Shown: positions 48,008 to 59,895 of the stretch, one piece after another | Position numbering within the stretch: the first letter of the stretch is position 1 | Layout of the letters: the number at the start of each line of letters is the position of its first letter | Source of the DNA: Glandiceps talaboti | Taxonomy: Eukaryota > Hemichordata > Enteropneusta > Spengelidae | Assembly: GCF_964340395.1 (NCBI RefSeq) | Contig: NC_135562.1 | Span: forward strand, 464,001-528,000 | Length of the DNA: 64,000 nt | Direction: 5' to 3' | Notes under the pieces: model-generated | What the model was told of the DNA's origin: nothing | Seen by the model: the letters and a program-made list of their open reading frames with translations, nothing else | Databases searched by the model: none | Made by a program: the position numbers and the translations under genes

Positions 48008-48580
48008 TCTCTTCAGTTGTGTAAGTATTTAAGTATCAAGTTTTGCAGCAAGGAAGGCATATCTAAATTTGAAAATCATCACACCAAACAACCATAGGCA
48101 TGCTTTGTCTTGAAGTTGTACTCATTGGCCAAACACAAACATGTGACCATAGGAATATTTTGTCTCGTGCTAAATAAAACAGTCATGTGACCATAGCAAT
48201 ATTTTGTTTAATACTGGTTGGTTAAAAGCAATGATGTGACCATAGATATACTAAAATATCATCAATTTTTACACCAAATCTGTGTGCTAATTGTGGCATT
48301 ATCTTGGCTTTTTACCCAATTTTATCATCACACTGAATAATTTGCCAAGTAATTTTAACATTTTGAAATTTTATATTGATGTTAATTTAGGTTATTCTTA
48401 TTTATGACAAATAGTGCTGTAACGGTATTTTGTCATGACCTATAACCTATAACCTTTGACCTACCATGTTTATAGTGCTTGAAACAGGTTTCAGTCCAAG
48501 AGTGGTAGGTGTTCGGATAATTCAAATAGTTTGCTCCAAATCTCAACAAAAATGATATATAACTGCCATGAAAGAATGAT
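47407..48580 (+). other. Presumed XKR 3'UTR
   Basis: An AATAAA hexamer at 48173-48178 is the first canonical poly(A) signal after the stop; others lie further on (for example 51045, 55131), so the true end is open. 48100-48250 contains four decayed CATGTGACCATAGCAATATTTTGT copies. TAACCTTTGACCT (48450-48462) reads as a DR1 nuclear-receptor site on the reverse strand, possibly by chance. Confidence 0.45.
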
Positions 48581-48581
48581 A

Positions 48582-48685
48582 CGGATATTTGATTTTGCAG
48601 GGTATTTTTTGATGATGATATTTGATTTTGCAGGGTATTTTTTGATGATGATATTTGATTTTGCAGGGTATTTTTTGATGTAAGT
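48582..48685. repeat. ~33-bp repeat, 3 copies
   Basis: GATATTTGATTTTGCAGGGTATTTTTTGATGAT three times; each includes TTTTGCAG|G, an acceptor-like string. Confidence 0.95.
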
Positions 48686-48845
48686 TTTTTGAGATTGCTA
48701 TTTTTCGATATACACAGAAGGCAATTTAAAGGATGTTCGATACCAATTTTTTAAAACTAATTCTTAAACAACAGATTTATGTTGAACTTCATACAATATA
48801 GATTTAGTGTAAGATTTCAGTTCCATCATACAGTCAGTCTGACAT

Positions 48846-48925
48846 TAGCCTGGGATCCATGCACATCATTGGGGGGAATGACAAAACCAAAATTTAAAAT
48901 CCCCATCTGCATGAATTCCAGACTA
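48846..48925. mobile_element. 80-bp hairpin element, copy 2
   Basis: TAGCCTGGGATCCATGCA pairs with TGCATGAATTCCAGACTA at the other end; same size and ends as 12205-12282. Confidence 0.65.
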
Positions 48926-49184
48926 CTCTGACATCATTAGCATTGTAATATGACACATTTATCATTAGGGTTCATTAGGGTGAACACATATCTTTGTGTT
49001 GAATTGTGAATTCAATCTTGATAAAGTAGACAAGTCTTATGATAGTAAATACACCTAAGGATAGTAGGTAAACAGCTGAAGTATGTTTAAGTTAGTGATA
49101 CGATCTAGAGAGAGAGAAGACAGAGTTCGGGATGGTGTGATGTTTGATGGATGACATGATACTAATTTGATTGTAATAGAGTCA

Positions 49185-49845
49185 CATGTTACAAGTGACA
49201 TGCCAATAGACTTTGGTAGAGTGACAATTGTAACAAGTGACATGCCATAGACTGGTAGAGTGACAGTTGTGACAAGTGACATGCCATAGACTGGTAGAGT
49301 GACAGTTGTAACAAGTGACATTCCATAGACTTTGGCAGAGTGACAGTTGTAACAAGTGACATGCCAAAGACTGGTAGAGTGACAGTTGTGACAAGTGACA
49401 TGCCAATAGACTTTGGTAGAGTGACAATTGTAACAAGTGACATGCCATAGACTGGTAGAGTGACAGTTGTGAGAAGTGACATGCCATAGACTGGTAGAGT
49501 GACAGTTGTAACAAGTGATATTCCATAGACTTTGGCAGAGTGAGTTGTGACAAGTGACATTCCATAGACTTTGGCAGAGTGAGTTGTGACAAGTGACATT
49601 CCATAGACTTTGGCAGAGTGAGTTGTGACAAGTGACATTCCATAGACTTTGGCAGAGTGAGAGTGAGTTGTGACAAGTGACATGCCATAGACTTTGGCAG
49701 AGTGACAGTTGTAACAAGTGATATTCCATAGACTTTGGCAGAGTGAGTTGTGACAAGTGACATTCCATAGACTTTGGCAGAGTGAGTTGTGACAAGTGAC
49801 ATTCCATAGACTTTGGCAGAGTGAGTTGTGACAAGTGACATCATG
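49185..49845. repeat. ~36-42-bp minisatellite, about 17 copies
   Basis: Unit CAAGTGACATKCCATAGACTTTGGCAGAGTGACAGTTGTAA with and without ACAGTTGTAA or TTT. The reverse strand stays open in three frames (226-259 codons); artefacts. Confidence 0.96.
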
Positions 49846-49959
49846 ATTAGGTTGTATTGGAAGTGACAAGATTGTAAGAGGTTACATGTGACAAGTGATT
49901 TGATACTAATAGCTTCAGTAGTGATGTATGACATGTCTACTACCAATTACATCATAGGG

Positions 49960-50305
49960 GATGTGTGACTGATGTGATCAGGCTGTGTAAGGAAGTAATG
50001 TAAAGATTGACTTGGTATCAGTTACTGGAAGATGTAGGTCATAGGGGATGTGAGACTGATGTGATGAGGCTGTGTAAGGAAGTAATGTAAAGATTGACTT
50101 GGTATCAGTTACTGGAAGATGTAGGTCATAGGGGATATGTGACTGATGTGATGAGGCTGTGTAAGGAAGTAATGTAAAGATTGACTTGGTACCAGTTACT
50201 GTGTGACTGATGTGATGAGGCTGTGTAAGGAAGTAATGTAAAGATTGACTTGGTACCAGTTACTGGAAGATGTAGGTCATAGGGGGATGTGAGACTGACA
50301 TGATG
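49960..50305. repeat. ~88-bp tandem repeat, 4 copies
   Basis: GTGACTGATGTGATGAGGCTGTGTAAGGAAGTAATGTAAAGATTGACTTGGTA type units. Confidence 0.95.
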
Positions 50306-50424
50306 ACATTGTGAAATGAAGGTTGCCTTAATCCTCAGTTATGTCATAAAGGGGTCACACTCCACTACAATCAAGTGGCTTAGTGTTCACACACTACTAC
50401 AATCAAGTGGCTATGTTGACATTA

Positions 50425-50905
50425 TTAAAGTAGAGCGAGGGTAGGGGAAGGGGTAAATATGAGTTGACAGGGTAGGGAAGGGGTAAATATGAGTTGACAG
50501 GGTAAGGGGAAGGGGTACTATGAGTTGACAGGGTAGGGGGAGAGTTAAAGTGTAGTGAAGGTAAGGGACAGGGTAAATATATCATGAATTGACCATTTTA
50601 TTAAAAGTTGATAGTGACATTAGATATGAGGCTGAAGAAGAGGAGACAACATGTAACTATTAGGTTGAATAGAGGAGATATAGCTATGAGGCTGAAGGGA
50701 GGGGGGGGGGCAACACATAACTATTGGGCTGAATAGAGGGGATATAGCTATGAGGCTGAAGGGGAGGGGGCAACACATAACTATTGGGCTGAATAGAGGG
50801 GATATAGCTATGAGGCTGAAGGGGAGGGGGCAACACATAACTATTGGGCTGAATAGAGGGGATATAGCTATGAGGCTGAAGGGGAGGGGGAGGCACTATG
50901 AGGCT
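50425..50905. repeat. Two GA-rich minisatellites (~30 bp and 60 bp)
   Basis: 50425-50570: GGGTAGGGAAGGGGTAAATATGAGTTGACA units. 50620-50900: four 60-bp units with GGCTGAAGGGGAGGGGGCAA and AATAGAGGGGATATAGCTAT. Confidence 0.95.
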
Positions 50906-52359
50906 CTGAAGAAGGAAGGAATAGAAGTAAAAGTGAAATGTGATGGTAAGTTTGATGGAAGATGAAAAATAAGGTGATCAAGAAATGACTATTAAAGAGG
51001 AAGGAGCAAGAAAGCTGAACAAAAGTGTTTTGTTAGTATTACACAATAAAGATATATTTATATGGCTGTTAAAAGTAGTTTGGTTATGTTAACTGTAGGA
51101 TCACAAGTAAATAGGAGTAAATTTGATTTGCCTTATTTAGAGGAAGACGTAGAAAGTCAGATAATATTTAGACTAAAAGGAAGATGGTATAAATGAAGAT
51201 GGTCACATGATATAATATTATGTAAGATATAATAAGATTCTGAAGACAGTGAATCTGTAAAATTTAATAGACAGATGTCAGTTGGATTTCTTTTTTCTGG
51301 TAAAATGGAGCACATTTCCATTTTGTTAACATGTGATTTTAATTTCCATGTAATGCTTGAATATTTTAAGAAATTGTACATTTTTGTATCTTTGCAATGA
51401 TCAAGAGAATGATATAGCTGATGACAGGGTGATATTGACTTTCGTAAGACAAGGTTTTTTCCTTTTTTTAAGAGGTTGCTTTTTTGTAGGAAATATTTAT
51501 TTTCAGCAATATTTGAGCTGTTTTATAAAGTAACTAATGAGGTGTGACTGAACATAATGCAATCCATATTTCGCCATTACAGGTAGTCTGTAAGATATGT
51601 ATATGTTTAGTAGGTACATTATTTTGAACACTGTCAAATTTTAGTGCAAATTTTTGTGTTAAGATGTTTAGATTTATTGATGTTACAATTTTGAGTATTT
51701 TATACAAATCACTGAGGTGACAAACAATTAAGGACAAAGATCTTCTCTAGTTTTAAACATTTCCATTCTGTAGCTGAAACGTTGAAATAAGTAAGTAACA
51801 TAGGGTAGCCACTCCTCTGTAATATTGGCCATTTTCCAATGTTTCTGAAAACTCTCTTTTATCATACCATACATGTATGTGGTTCAGTTAGACATTTAGC
51901 TCCACTTGTAGAATGGATGTTCTTTTCTTTGTAAAATTATTTTAGGTCTATATATGAAATTTGAAAGTCCCGACACTGGTGGCGCTGTTCAAGAAATGGT
52001 GCAAACTAGACTACAGCTGTGATGTAGTGTTCATTTGTGATTACTTAGTAGCACCAGTCATTGCTTGAAATGAGATATTATTTTATCATTATTGAAGAAT
52101 TTTCTGTTAAGTTTTAATACTTTTTTAATAAGTAAAAGAACAAAGTTGTGATTATTTAGATTTATCACTAGTTTTAAATTTTATCTTTGAAAAATATTAA
52201 ATGTATATAGACAACTGTAATATAAGGACCACTTCAGTCACTAATTCAAATTGTATTCATACCTGGGTGTCTGTTCAAATTTTATCCATACTAGGGGGTC
52301 TGTTCTTATCATAATCATACTAGGGAGTCACTTATCATTTTCTGTAAATTAACCTTCAA
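50906..52359. other. Downstream of XKR, nothing recognised
   Basis: AT-rich. No splice-bounded coding frame on either strand. May be part of a long 3'UTR or intergenic. Confidence 0.5.
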
Positions 52360-52700
52360 CCTATTAGAGCTGCACTAGCTGTAACTGAAGTATAATTTTT
52401 TTGACCAGACAACCAACAAATATATTGACTGAAAAACATAATACATGTACATGTTACTCAGAGATGAATTGTATCATTAAATAGCACAGTAACATATCAA
52501 CATTATGAGTCTATTGGATGTGTTGATTTTAGGTGCGGACCCAAAAATCAATTTGGTTGGATTTATTGTATCATAGTATGTGTACAAACACACAAACACA
52601 CAAATACATTTACCCACTGGTGATTCAATGCTATGCAGGGTGTACAATATTATGAGTAAATCATCGCATTTAACAAAACGGTTTCAAAACATTCCAGGTG
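52360..52700. mobile_element. Unidentified dispersed repeat, copy 2
   Basis: Counterpart of 41640-42190; the longest shared block is GCGGACCCAAAAATCAATTTG. Followed by the GTGATTCAATGCTATGCAGGGTG block. Confidence 0.55.
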
Positions 52701-53829
52701 CATGTCGTGCAGCTGTTACTCCCTAGTTTTGACTCTCTTCCTCCATATACATATATCTTACAAATTTAATAGCTGTTTTCAAGGTAAGAGTACCTGAGAT
52801 ATTAGGAGATATGAAGGCTAGAGTTCTTTTACAGATTATAATTACACATCACTAGATAAAATGAACAACACAATATCCATAAAAATATGAAGTTCAACAA
52901 AATATTTTTTATTGCAATCAATTTAGCAGACCTATTTAAACTAGCCAAGCCAGCCATCAATTATTGCCAGGACATTTTAAGAAAAAATGATTTTCAAAGT
53001 GAGCTGCAGTACTTGTAGCCAAATATTGCCTCCAAACAACACTTTGAATGACCAAATTATTACATATTTTATCTGTCACCAAACACTTTTAGCGGCCAAA
53101 TTATGTCATATTTTATCTCCCATGGCTGAGACCTGAATCTTGTGTAGAATGTCTCGAGTTTGAATATAATATTGCATCTTATTATCATTTCCACCTTCTG
53201 TGTATGACACTGCCAATAATAGTTACATGGTAACATTACATTGTATGCTACTGAGTGTACCTGGACTATGTACATTTCACTTGGCTACCAGGACTACATG
53301 TATGTATATTTCACTTGTCTACCACAAAAATGTTCATATTTTTGTGTACAGAAAATACAGTTGTTTTCTCAAACAAAAAATCTACACGTTATTTCTAACA
53401 ACTGAGTAAAAAACCTACACTTCATACTTTCTCAAACTACTTTTAAAATCAAACATGCTGAAGATTAATGTTACACTTGAAAATAAAAAATGGACACATA
53501 TTTAAAGGTTCTTCATATATTATATTATATTGCATAATAATCATCACCAACATTTATCTCAAGTACTGTCACATGTATGTATTCTCTAAGTGCAATGCTA
53601 ACAATTTATAATGTTTTGTACACGGGTAAAGTTTAGGATTTGTATTTTCAGTGGAAATTTTTTTTGTTTTTTAGTGAAATGTAAAAGTAGATTTGTAGAG
53701 AATTTTTATTTACTTGTTACTTTGTTAAAGCTTAATGTAAAAATCTAAGTATTGTGTACTAATATTTCCAATTAAAAAACATTTTTATAGGGTTGGAGTG
53801 TTGAAGTAGATGTGTAGAGAATTGTTGTC
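52701..53829. other. Intergenic, nothing recognised
   Basis: AT-rich unique sequence. Confidence 0.6.
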
Positions 53830-54085
53830 ATCGCAATTTACTTGCCCTTTTATTATTAGCCTAGGTGGCCTTATTTAATTTACTTGCCCTTTTATTATTA
53901 GCCTAGGTGGCCTTATTTAATTTACTTGCCCTTTTATTATTAGCCTAGGTGGCCTTATTTAATTTACTTGCCCTTTTATTATTAGCCTAGGTGGCCTTAT
54001 TTAATTTACTTGCCTTTTTATTACTAGACTAGGTGGCCTTATTTAATTTACTTGCCCTCTTATTATTAGCCTAGGTGCCTTATTT
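53830..54085. repeat. 42-bp minisatellite, 6 copies
   Basis: TTTACTTGCCCTTTTATTAT then TAGCCTAGGTGGCCTTATTTAA; last copies diverge. Confidence 0.97.
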
Positions 54086-54494
54086 AATTCTCTGTTTCTC
54101 ATGACCCAACCAATAATATCCTTCAATCTCTGGTGACATTTTTTTTTTTAAAAGTGACACCTTATGAGAGGATTAGATAAAAATAATCCAACATCACTGA
54201 TTGTCAGATTGCAACCCCACAAGTGTATCTGAACAAAAATTATTGTTTATTGCATAATTTTTATTGCTAAAATTCTGAAAATGGTTCAAAGTTTTCTTCT
54301 GACTTTAAGTGTCATTTCTAAGTCATTCAGACTATTCAAGTACAATTAATTGTGAATTGACAGTATCACCAATATGTACTCATACACTTACTTTTTTAAA
54401 ACGTAAATTATATAGCTATCATTTATGTTACAATGAGAAAAATAGAGTTAAGTATTGGCACCTTATACTATAGCCTTATTACCAGTCCAAGAAT

Positions 54495-54745
54495 TGAGTC
54501 CTAATATGGATATATTGAGTCCTAATATGGACATATTGAGTCCTAATATGGATATATTGAGTCCTAATATGGATATATTGAGTCCTAATATGGACATATT
54601 GAGTCCTGATATGATGTGAACATGCACAATAGCAATCATATTCCAAATATGGACATATTGAGTCCTAATGTGGACAAACACAGTAGCGATTACTATATAT
54701 TGATTCCAAATATGGACATATTGAGTCCTAATGTGGATATATACA
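54495..54745. repeat. 21-bp repeat (ATTGAGTCCTAATATGGATAT) and longer variants
   Basis: Six near-perfect 21-bp units, then three spaced copies with ACACARTAGCGATCATAT. Seven-codon period explains the reverse-strand SILGLNI frame. Confidence 0.95.
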
Positions 54746-55229
54746 CAATAGCGATCATATTTATTATTTTTTATTATTTTTATGTGTATTTACTTTACAA
54801 TTGTATAGATTACAGATTTATAATTGATTTATTTTAATTTTAACAGAGATCACAGGTTAAAATTGGCATACACACAGACCATGTAAAAACAAATGGATAT
54901 TGAATACATGTCGTTGAGGGCAGTCTTTATCCAGGAAGTTATTCGTATCTTTTTTCTTGTTGCCAATGGACATTGTACGCAACTTTATGATTGTATATAT
55001 GTAAGCATTGCATTTTCTTTACTTCATTATTTACAACGGATTGTTCGCCGAAGAATGACTGGAATGCTTTACTCCGTCATTTTGCTCATTTGAATTTGTT
55101 TGTTATGTGGTACTTGCAATTTTAGTTTATCAATAAATGCTGCAGTTTAATACAAATTATGGCATTATATAAGTACTGATTTGTATTGATTTAATTTGTT
55201 TTTAAAAATTAATGAATTAAAATTCCACA
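54746..55229. other. Intergenic, nothing recognised
   Basis: AT-rich; an AATAAA at 55131-55136 could end a long XKR transcript. Confidence 0.5.
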
Positions 55230-56060
55230 GACCAGACGACTATCACTTCGCACTTGGTGTGTGAGGGCGCCCTTCACGGCGTACTGTTACAGACTGAAAC
55301 GATGTGATGATAGATGTTTGTATTGAGTTTAGCGTCCTCTACGTTGAAAAAAACAACCAGTTAATTTTCTACAATTCAATCAAACTGTCCCTCAATCAAC
55401 CAACTTTTATACTTGGTCTATTAATCCTGTACGTTTGAGAAATACAAGTTGTTTATCAAGTCATATAACGTAACACCCGTATATACAGAATTAATCTCTA
55501 CAAGATCAAATTCGACGACAAAATCGACCTGTCATAAAAACACCGTACTTGTCTTTACCTTCACCGCACCATATAATTGGTGGTGTGTAACGAAATTTAT
55601 TACACGTTATAGGAGCCATTTAAATATATGAACTTATATGGTGTGGTTGTGTGTGTACGTGAAGACAAAACGAAATTCTGTGATGCCGGTGACGACGTGA
55701 TGTGTGCACAGACAGAACGAAACTCGATCGGTAATGTAATAAATTAATTGACGGTGATGTACTATTTTCACACGTATTGTAATTGATTTAATTACTCAGA
55801 CAGTTGATTTGCACTAGTATATGTGAATAGTCTAGTGATTATATATATGTGTAAAGCATTAAAAAAAACGAACGAGTGTTGTATACTCAATGACACTCGT
55901 TTACGTGAAATTTTTGTACACGTATGTTGCTCGTTCACGATTTTCAGATTTTGCCGAGTAATATTGTTCCTTCTAAGCTGTTGTGATCTGCTGTCTTTTT
56001 CAGGGATTCAGAAGCCAGAATGCCCATCTAACCCTTCCATATAGGGACTATCTGGGAGGT
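55230..56060. other. CpG-containing intergenic stretch
   Basis: More CpG than the flanks (GAGGGCGCCCTTCACGGCG near 55264; ACGAAACTCGATCGG near 55718). Could hold an unannotated promoter; a CTTTTTCAG|G acceptor-like string is at about 55995. No coding frame recognised. Confidence 0.35.
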
Positions 56061-56063
56061 TTG

Positions 56064-56065
<2 letters not shown>

Positions 56066-56110
<45 letters not shown>

Positions 56111-56173
56111 AACAAACAAACAAACACAAACGCGCGCGCTCTCTCTCACACATACATACATACATACATACAT

Positions 56174-56213
<40 letters not shown>

Positions 56214-56345
56214 ACATACATACATACATACATACATACATACATACATACATACATACATACATACATACATACATACATACATACATACATACATACA
56301 TACATACATACATACATACATACATACATACATACATACACATAC
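56066..56345. repeat. (CA)n/(CAAA)n/(CATA)n microsatellite
   Basis: About 280 bp of consecutive dinucleotide and tetranucleotide runs; YVCM/THTY frames are artefacts. Confidence 0.98.
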
Positions 56346-56475
56346 TAACCCGTACACTGGCATCACGAAAAATGTTGACCGGTAAACGTCATTTGCGTTG
56401 AACAGTGTAAAGATGGTACACAGCACGTGACCACATATTGACAAATCACAACATAGGAAATGTACAAGGTGTGTT

Positions 56476-56505
56476 CATAGACCCTCCACTGAGGGAGGGT
56501 CTATG
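56476..56505. repeat. 12-bp stem hairpin
   Basis: CATAGACCCTCC and GGAGGGTCTATG are perfect complements around a 6-base loop (ACTGAG). Confidence 0.9.
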
Positions 56506-56744
56506 GTGTGTTAGAAAACGATTAGTACATGTGACAAATACATCATGATTTTGACTGCGTGATAGGTTTTTGCACTGAATCACATCCATCTATGCTTCGT
56601 ACACTAAGACGGTCCATAGTATGTTTAATTCATGTATCATCAAATCTTCAATATCTATCCACTTAGTGAAATGAGCTCACTGTAGAACGCTTATTGAATT
56701 TATTACAACTTCATAAGACAAAGATGTCTCCAGAATGATAATGC

Positions 56745-57000
56745 CACACTTTAAAGTGGCCATTGGATGAGAAATAGGTAATTTTGGATTTTTGAGAAAT
56801 AGGTGCTTATTTTGGATTTTTCACAAGGAAAACAACTTTATGTTTTTCTTCTAAAAAAAATAATGTAAACAAGATAGACTTGGTCCGTGTTGGAACATGA
56901 TAAATTACAAAAAAACACTAAATATTTGTATAAAGTTTGTTATTGTACGTACAGGAAGAGATTTGTAAACAAATTTAATAAATACAGACCATTTTAAATC
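56745..57000. mobile_element. Fold-back MITE-like element, copy 2 (decayed)
   Basis: Shares TTAAAGTG..GGA.GA.AAAT..GTA and AAAGTTTGTTATTGTAYGTACA with the element at 13413-13795. Confidence 0.5.
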
Positions 57001-57007
57001 ACATCTC

Positions 57008-57035
57008 TTCTCGTCACGTCACGTGACGTCACATC
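57008..57035. promoter_or_regulatory. Overlapping CRE and E-box cluster
   Basis: CGTCACGTCACGTGACGTCA contains CACGTG inside an 18-base near-palindrome and two TGACGT/ACGTCA half-sites. Position upstream of the candidate exon at 59.4 kb is suggestive only. Confidence 0.35.
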
Positions 57036-58199
57036 ACAATATAGTCCAATTATTTATGGACACACGTAATGACGTAATGAGTATTTGAGATTACACATTT
57101 CCTCACAAATAACTTCGTGTATATACAATAACAATCTTTCACATATTTCTCTATATTATTAAAAATTTTAAACATTTATTTAGTTATAAATATTAACTTT
57201 GTTGTCTATGTTATCTAGACTTAGATTAGAAAAAAAACATAATATCGTTGTCATGATCGTTAAAAATCCAAAACTAAATACCACTTTCACATCCTAATTA
57301 TTCTGTCTCTACTTGAATTGCTCAATGTGAAAGAAAGCACTTTCACATCTACACTAAATATCGTACACCTTTTTAGGTTCAATCAGGTGTCAATTCAGCA
57401 TCGCGTAAAATATTTCATGCGGTGTCGAGTTCCAAACTTCTTCTAACCGGTGCAATGCGGTATGTGGGTCATTGGCCGACCCTTTACAGTTACAATTAAC
57501 GGTCAAAGTTCAGGCTGCAGACATGACAACCATCGAAATATAATGAGTAAAAACCACAGTAATAAAACATCACATGACTATGGAATGTCATTACTCTTGC
57601 ATTGTTTCAATAAACTCACTTGACCAGAATGATAGTGTAGGTGTGGGGTGAGTGAGTGAGTGGGAGGGTGGATGGGTGGGGAAGGGTGTCATGGTATTTA
57701 AAGATATGTACTCTAACTTTAAGTTGGTTATGTAAATTTCATTTGACATGCTTCTGTAACTTACTTTAAATGTCGTGTTCCTAAAACAAACTGAAATAGT
57801 TCATATATTATTCAATGTGTTATTTGATTAGGGTACGTCTTTACAGATTACAAGATAAATCATACACGTTACGGAAATTAGAATTTTGTCATTAAGGTAT
57901 AGCTTGCCAATTACACGAATCGTTACCAGTTCTAATCAATCCTGTAATGAGACAAATACTGTATAAATCGTTGACAATAAAGTAGACAAACTTGTAGTAG
58001 GCGTAACTAGCTGGAATGTAGATCTTTAAGTATGCCATTGGCATTAATAGATTACAATCTGTTAATCTATTGGGAATACAAGTAAATTACACGGACAACA
58101 TAATACTACCTAGAGATTAAGTGAAAGATAAATCAAGCTAACAAACTTTCTCAGGACAAAGTTATACATAAATCTATACGTATGCAATTTTGTGTAGTG
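57036..58199. other. Intergenic with scattered CpG; DR1-like motif
   Basis: CGGTCAAAGTTCA at 57500-57512 matches the HNF4/PPAR-type DR1 at 12 of 13 positions; GGGTCATTGGCCGACCC lies 30 bp before it. Nothing coding recognised. Confidence 0.35.
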
Positions 58200-58440
58200 G
58201 GGCAAGTTTTAGATTGGGAAGGTGGAGTGGGGGCACTTTTATTTGTAACTCAATAAATTGTAAAAAGCTAAAAACTGTGAAAACATTTGTTTGTAAGTAC
58301 AATAACAAATATTTTAAACATTTGTTAATGTTTTATAATTTTTAATTTACAAACAAGGACTTGGTATATGCTGTTTCATATTGTTTTTCAAGTATAAAAT
58401 CACAGGAGAGTTGTTTGAAAATGATTTTGTGCATCGTTCG
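58200..58440. mobile_element. Fold-back MITE-like element, copy 3
   Basis: AACTCAATAAATTGTAAAAAGCTAAAA and GGACTTGG..TGCTGTTTCATATTGTTTTTC match the centre and right arm of the 13413 element. Confidence 0.6.
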
Positions 58441-59034
58441 TCACATCCGAGTTGACACATGGTATATACTTGTCATTCTCGCAAACTAGAATACATTTTT
58501 TCTGTGACGTAACGAAAAATAATACTTTCCCCTTGGCGGGTACGTTTCACACTGTGCCGTAAAGAGGTATGGGATTTATGACGTAAAGCACGTTGAAAAG
58601 AATCTCAAACCCGGGTCTCAGACCACTAAAGAGAAAGAATACACCTGGAGTATATGCCTTGGCCATTCAAGTAGTATAACATCTGTTGTGTGCATCACAC
58701 ACAACACATACCAACGTCTACCCTTAATTGTGCCGTATATTGTACACTGTGAAACTTAAACATCCCCGCCAAAAAGTAGAAGTCAATATGAATGGAACTG
58801 TTTAATATTTGGACAAAGTCTTAGCTTCAGTAACTTTGAAACCTCTCAAGGTGATACAATGTGTTCGAGACAGTGGAAATGTCAGTCGAGTGTGAAGCCA
58901 TAATATATATCCAAGTAGACGTGCTCGTAGAAGTGTGGCATTTGACATACTAAAAAACAACAGTATTGTCTTTATAGCAAGTGACTGTTACTTTTGTCGC
59001 AGTCTGGTGTCGCGGCAACGCAATCCATAACCAA

Positions 59035-59456
59035 CGAGTTGAATTATTTCATTTGAGGTGTTGAATACTGTGTGTTACGTCACCACACAAACAAACACAC
59101 AAATTATTGTATCGAACGACTGCTGGGTTTAGTAGTCTGAGGTTTACAACAGTAACTTACACGAGGCGGAGTGACAGAGAGTTTCAAGTGTGTGTACCTC
59201 CTAGCTACACTCTACACATTCAACAACTCTGTCGGACATTTCTATTAACTTACGTAATCCGTCTAAGGCTGGGAGATCTACTTGGTTGCTTTGAAGGATC
59301 GTCACACACCTATTTGTTCACCGGCATATCTGCAACCTTTGAGAGTTCGACGACTCGACTGTGTGTACACATACCTGGAGCTGTTTTACCGTTCAATCTC
59401 AGTTGACCTGGTTGATGCTCGTAATACTTGTTAGAAAGTAACAACGTACCCTCAAG
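59035..59456 (+). promoter_or_regulatory. Candidate untranslated first exon and promoter of a rightward gene
   Basis: A CAAG|GTAAGT donor follows 59456. The 400 bases before it are CpG-containing and unrepeated, with TTACGTCA (CRE-like) at 59074-59081. The open frame through it (59107-59406) matches no family, so the exon would be 5'UTR. Downstream exons are not in the window as far as I can see. Confidence 0.35.
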
Positions 59457-59821
59457 GTAAGTTGAAGCTTTCCTGTTATTGTTTACAATTATTGTAAATT
59501 ACTAAACAAACTAAAACATTAGTAAATGCTAACTTCAATCTATATGTGAAATAATTGTCACGAGGAGGACATACGTGTAAATCACATTAACCAATACCGT
59601 GGTTAATTTTTGACTTTGACATGACCTCTTACTTGCTATATCACCTGTGTACCACCGCGACATGCTCGATGAAGATAGGCAGGTATGGAATGCTGGATAT
59701 AGTCGTAAAATCCGGTAAGGTCAATGTTTGAAATAATGAGTAATTTTTTTATGGTGTTATTGTAATATACTATTAGAGTAGATACAAGTACTTTTGTGTA
59801 AATCAAAATATTAAACAATAC

Positions 59822-59895
59822 GGTATATGTTGTTGTTGTTGTTGTTGTTATTGTTGTTATTATTATTATTATTGTTGTTGTTGTTGTTGTTGTTT
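59822..59895. repeat. (TTG)n/(TTA)n microsatellite
   Basis: Trinucleotide runs; polyThr/polyAsn frames are artefacts. Confidence 0.97.

Noticed and set aside
49055-49946. Reverse-strand open frames of 226-259 codons (KSMECHLSQLTLP type)
   Set aside because: Three overlapping frames open at once through a minisatellite; no splice or family evidence.
56028-56444. YVCM-repeat cysteine-rich protein
   Set aside because: (CATA)n/(CA)n microsatellite.
59107-59406. 99-codon open frame as a protein-coding exon
   Set aside because: No family resemblance; better explained as part of an untranslated exon or chance frame.
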